A DNA stretch of 64,000 bases from Pseudomonas sp. UMAB-08 (lineage in GTDB: Bacteria; Pseudomonadota; Gammaproteobacteria; Pseudomonadales; Pseudomonadaceae), in contig NZ_LT607416.1 of the NCBI RefSeq assembly GCF_900095225.1, positions 409,192 to 473,191 of the forward strand. The letters run 5' to 3'. The notes below the pieces were generated by a model. The model ran no database searches and was not told the DNA's origin. It saw nothing but the letters and a program-made list of their open reading frames with translations. Made by a program: the position numbers and the translations under genes. Within the stretch, counting starts at the first letter, position 1; every line of letters starts with the position of its first letter. This document shows, in pieces, positions 63,638 to 64,000 of this stretch.

Positions 63638-64000
63638 ATGTCTCATCCCGGCCTTACCCCGAAGTTCTGTCTGGACATCAACGGGCAACAGCAAACTGAC
63701 TTGCAGGTGCTGAGTTTTCACGGGACCGAGGCGTTGAGCCGACCCTATGAAATCAACATCGAACTGGTGAGCAGGCGCTCATCCCACGCGTTGGACGGCT
63801 TGCTGCATAAAGCGGCCTACCTGAGATTCGGGGCGCAAGGGCAGGGGCTGCACGGTCATATTTATTCGATCCGCCAAGGCAAAACAGGCGGGGCATTCAC
63901 CCATTATCATCTGGTGCTGGCGCCCTTTCTGGCCTTTTTGCAGCACTCGAGCCATCGCCGTTCGTTCCAGAAAATGACCGTGCCGGAGATCATTCTTGAG
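63638..64000 (+). CDS. vgrG: VgrG, type VI secretion spike protein (5' end only)
   Basis: First 121 codons of a VgrG protein running off the window. The sequence LQVLSFHGTEALSRPYEINIELVSRR near residue 20, RFGAQGQGLHGHIYSIRQGK and HYHLVLAPFLAFLQHSSHRRSFQKMTVPEIILE are the gp27-like N-terminal signature of VgrG. VgrG trimers tip the T6SS tube. No other T6SS component lies in the window, so this may be an isolated vgrG-effector island continuing to the right. Its ribosome binding site (GAAGA) is weak. Confidence 0.93.
   Translation, partial: MSHPGLTPKFCLDINGQQQTDLQVLSFHGTEALSRPYEINIELVSRRSSHALDGLLHKAAYLRFGAQGQGLHGHIYSIRQGKTGGAFTHYHLVLAPFLAFLQHSSHRRSFQKMTVPEIILE

Overview
This window is core chromosome from a fluorescent-type Pseudomonas (Gammaproteobacteria). 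Three things support that. The gene order glnD-map-rpsB-tsf-pyrH-frr-uppS-cdsA-dxr-rseP-bamA-skp-lpxD-fabZ-lpxA-lpxB-rnhB-dnaE-accA-tilS-pyrG-kdsA-eno-ftsB-ispD is the one I know from Pseudomonas. The block nlpD-rpoS-rsmZ-fdxA-mutS-pncC-recA-recX also follows the genus order. The small RNA between rpoS and fdxA has an upstream GacA-type palindrome and eight GGA motifs, as expected for RsmZ. GC content looks uniform and moderately high. I see no integrase, transposase, phage block, CRISPR array, tRNA or rRNA.

Layout. 1-3636 (minus): start of an arn operon (arnB, arnC and most of arnA) that modifies lipid A with aminoarabinose. 3637-6019: a 736-bp intergenic region, then a Na+/H+ antiporter. 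6028-6774 (minus): an astacin-like zinc protease without a signal peptide. 6912-11737 (minus): dapC, glnD, map. 12058-26715 (plus): translation (rpsB, tsf, frr), nucleotide supply (pyrH), isoprenoid and phospholipid genes (uppS, cdsA, dxr), envelope assembly (rseP, bamA, skp) and the lipid A genes lpxD-fabZ-lpxA-lpxB, then rnhB. 26815-38181 (plus): dnaE, accA, tilS, pyrG, kdsA, eno, ftsB, ispD. 38198-41166: the divergent regulator/formaldehyde detoxification set gfnR / adhC-fghA. 41219-45193 (plus): ispF, truD, surE, pcm, nlpD. 45300-50042: rpoS, the sRNA rsmZ, and fdxA and mutS on the minus strand. 50295-52684 (plus): a 40-codon orphan, pncC, recA with an SOS box, recX. 52727-64000: a more mixed region with a LOG-family protein, a PA3611-family secreted protein, tapT, an EamA transporter, erdR, dgkA, finR/fpr, trmO, a YehS-like protein, a degenerate pseudouridine synthase homologue, a secreted alpha/beta hydrolase, a GNAT acetyltransferase, and the first 121 codons of a VgrG type VI spike protein cut by the window edge.

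Much of the window makes the cell envelope: lipid A (lpxD/A/B, fabZ), Kdo (kdsA), lipid A modification (arn), outer-membrane protein insertion (bamA, skp, rseP), phospholipids (cdsA, accA, dgkA), undecaprenyl carrier (dxr, ispD, ispF, uppS) and septal peptidoglycan (ftsB, nlpD). Many junctions are 1-4 nt start/stop overlaps, which suggests translational coupling.

I found no clear multi-gene undescribed system. The items most worth a second look are: a candidate 26-residue leader peptide whose stop codon overlaps the pyrG ribosome binding site; an intrinsic terminator that ends exactly at the ispF start codon; a pseudouridine synthase homologue that lacks both the catalytic Asp and the conserved RQIRRM segment; a cytosolic-looking astacin-type protease; and a possible structured element upstream of the Na+/H+ antiporter.
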